A DNA stretch of 6,185 nt, from positions 1-6,185 of the forward strand of contig RXIJ01000097.1 of NCBI GenBank assembly GCA_004212095.1. Reading direction: 5' to 3'. Every line of letters begins with the position of its first letter. Within the stretch, counting starts at the first letter, position 1. Origin of the DNA: Methanosarcinales archaeon. Lineage in GTDB: Archaea; Halobacteriota; Methanosarcinia; Methanosarcinales; EX4572-44. A program made the translations under genes and the position numbers. Under the pieces are notes generated by a model, which made no database searches, was not told the origin of the DNA, and saw nothing but the letters and a program-made list of their open reading frames with translations. Positions 5,410-6,185 of the stretch are shown piece by piece.

Positions 5410-6185
5410 TCAAACACCTAACATTTGAGACTTTTTAATGTGTGGCGCAAATTTATTAATCCATGATTTAGCGTAACTTAATTTCTTTGAACACTCAAAA
5501 GAACATCTTTGAGATTACACGCTTCAATACATCCAGGTTTTTTATGAACGTTTTTGAAATCTCCCTTTTTGCATCTTTTTGGATATATTCAATTGGATTC
5601 GAGATCCGTAGAATATGTGAAAAGGTACACAAGTACAATATCTAGTTTCTCCACACATTCCTGTACTATTTTTGCCTTGTGAGAACTAAAGTCATCCGGT
5701 ATTGTGATAATCCTTCCTTTCGGGTTTGCCTTCCGACCGTTTTAAGAAACATCGGGTATCCTCCTTTTTTGAACGCTTACGAAAACCAATAACTGATCGT
5801 CCGTTTATTGGATAAAAACCAAGGGTGTTTGCCCTAAGTTTACTGGTATTTTTATAGATGACCGTTTTTCCGAATGACCATGATTTTTGGGTATTAGATG
5901 TTGTTTGTGGGGATTATTCGTCAAAAAATCCTATTATGTCTTTATCAGTTACTTCTGGCAATCTTTTTTTAAAATACCCTCAGCATCTTTTGGTATTATG
6001 CCACCGTATCCTTCTTTATCCCAATCGTTCTTGCTAAATATAACCTGTGTTCTTACTGACACCAACAAAATCCGAAGCCACTTCAACATATCTATGCTTG
6101 ATAAAATATAGCCTCTTCAACACCGTTGTATCCTTCTCAAGATGTTTGATGCGTTTGGACAAATCTTGAACCGTCAGATGTCTCT
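5410..6185 (-). pseudogene. Decayed IS630-family transposase, 5' end beyond window
   Basis: The pieces fit one IS630-type DDE transposase read across shifting frames. From the right edge: RHLTVQDLSKRIKHLEKD and VEVASDFVGVSKNTGYI (helix-turn-helix region), stop TAG 6034-6036 where tryptophan is expected, then WDKEGYGG. Next comes a jump to PKDAEGILKK, suggesting an internal deletion. RLPEVTDKDIIGFFDE follows (first catalytic D), then stop TAA 5914-5916, SPQTTSNTQKSWSFGKT and GFYPINGRSVIGFRKR. After further shifts it reads NPKGRIITIPDDFSSHKAKI (second D), NPIEYIQKDAKREISK (catalytic E, about 5588-5590), KNLDVLKRVISKMFF, then ECSKKLSYAKSWINKF and QMLGV with a final TGA at 5410-5412. There are at least two premature stops, about five frameshifts and one deletion, so it cannot encode an active enzyme. 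All three catalytic positions can still be recognised, so decay looks fairly recent. Confidence 0.85.

Noticed and set aside
5887..6111. Plus-strand 74-codon frame
   Set aside because: It is antisense to the recognisable IS630 transposase pieces and has no family pattern.

Overview
The window looks like chromosomal DNA of a euryarchaeon, most likely a methanogen or a methane- or alkane-oxidising relative of the Methanosarcina group. Five intact genes support this: an archaeal DacZ-type c-di-AMP synthase, a DUF5803-like lipoprotein, a branched-chain aminotransferase, an archaeal DHH phosphoesterase and prefoldin beta. Several starts have a TATA-like box about 25-30 bases upstream and no clear Shine-Dalgarno site, as expected for archaeal leaderless or short-leader transcripts. 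The exact lineage cannot be fixed from this sequence alone.

Layout, left to right. Positions 1-302 hold no secure gene: ambiguous gene ends at the left edge, an AT-rich promoter-like stretch, and a 29-base direct repeat whose two copies flank two hairpins. Positions 303-2114 (minus strand) form a probable three-gene operon: a small unrecognised protein with one apparent frameshift (1883-2114), dacZ (997-1878) and a membrane-anchored DUF5803-like lipoprotein (303-1016) that overlaps dacZ by 20 bases. Positions 2241-3107 (minus) hold ilvE behind its own TATA box. Positions 3208-4561 (minus) hold prefoldin beta followed by a DHH phosphoesterase, a probable two-gene operon.

From about 4620 to the right end the DNA is much less intact. 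A doubtful short frame (4624-4800, minus) and a frameshifted small gene of about 100 residues (4855-5156, plus) diverge from one shared TATA region. Next come the decayed C-terminal end of one transposase (5204-5400, IS1634-like) and an almost complete but heavily mutated IS630-type transposase (5410-6185, cut by the window edge). Neither IS relic can encode a working protein.

The most interesting functional unit is the dacZ operon. A cytoplasmic cyclase is translationally coupled to an externally facing, membrane-anchored lipoprotein, which resembles in layout the bacterial CdaA-CdaR pairing but with unrelated proteins. The remaining intact genes serve amino-acid metabolism (ilvE), protein folding (pfdB) and small-nucleotide or RNA turnover (DHH).
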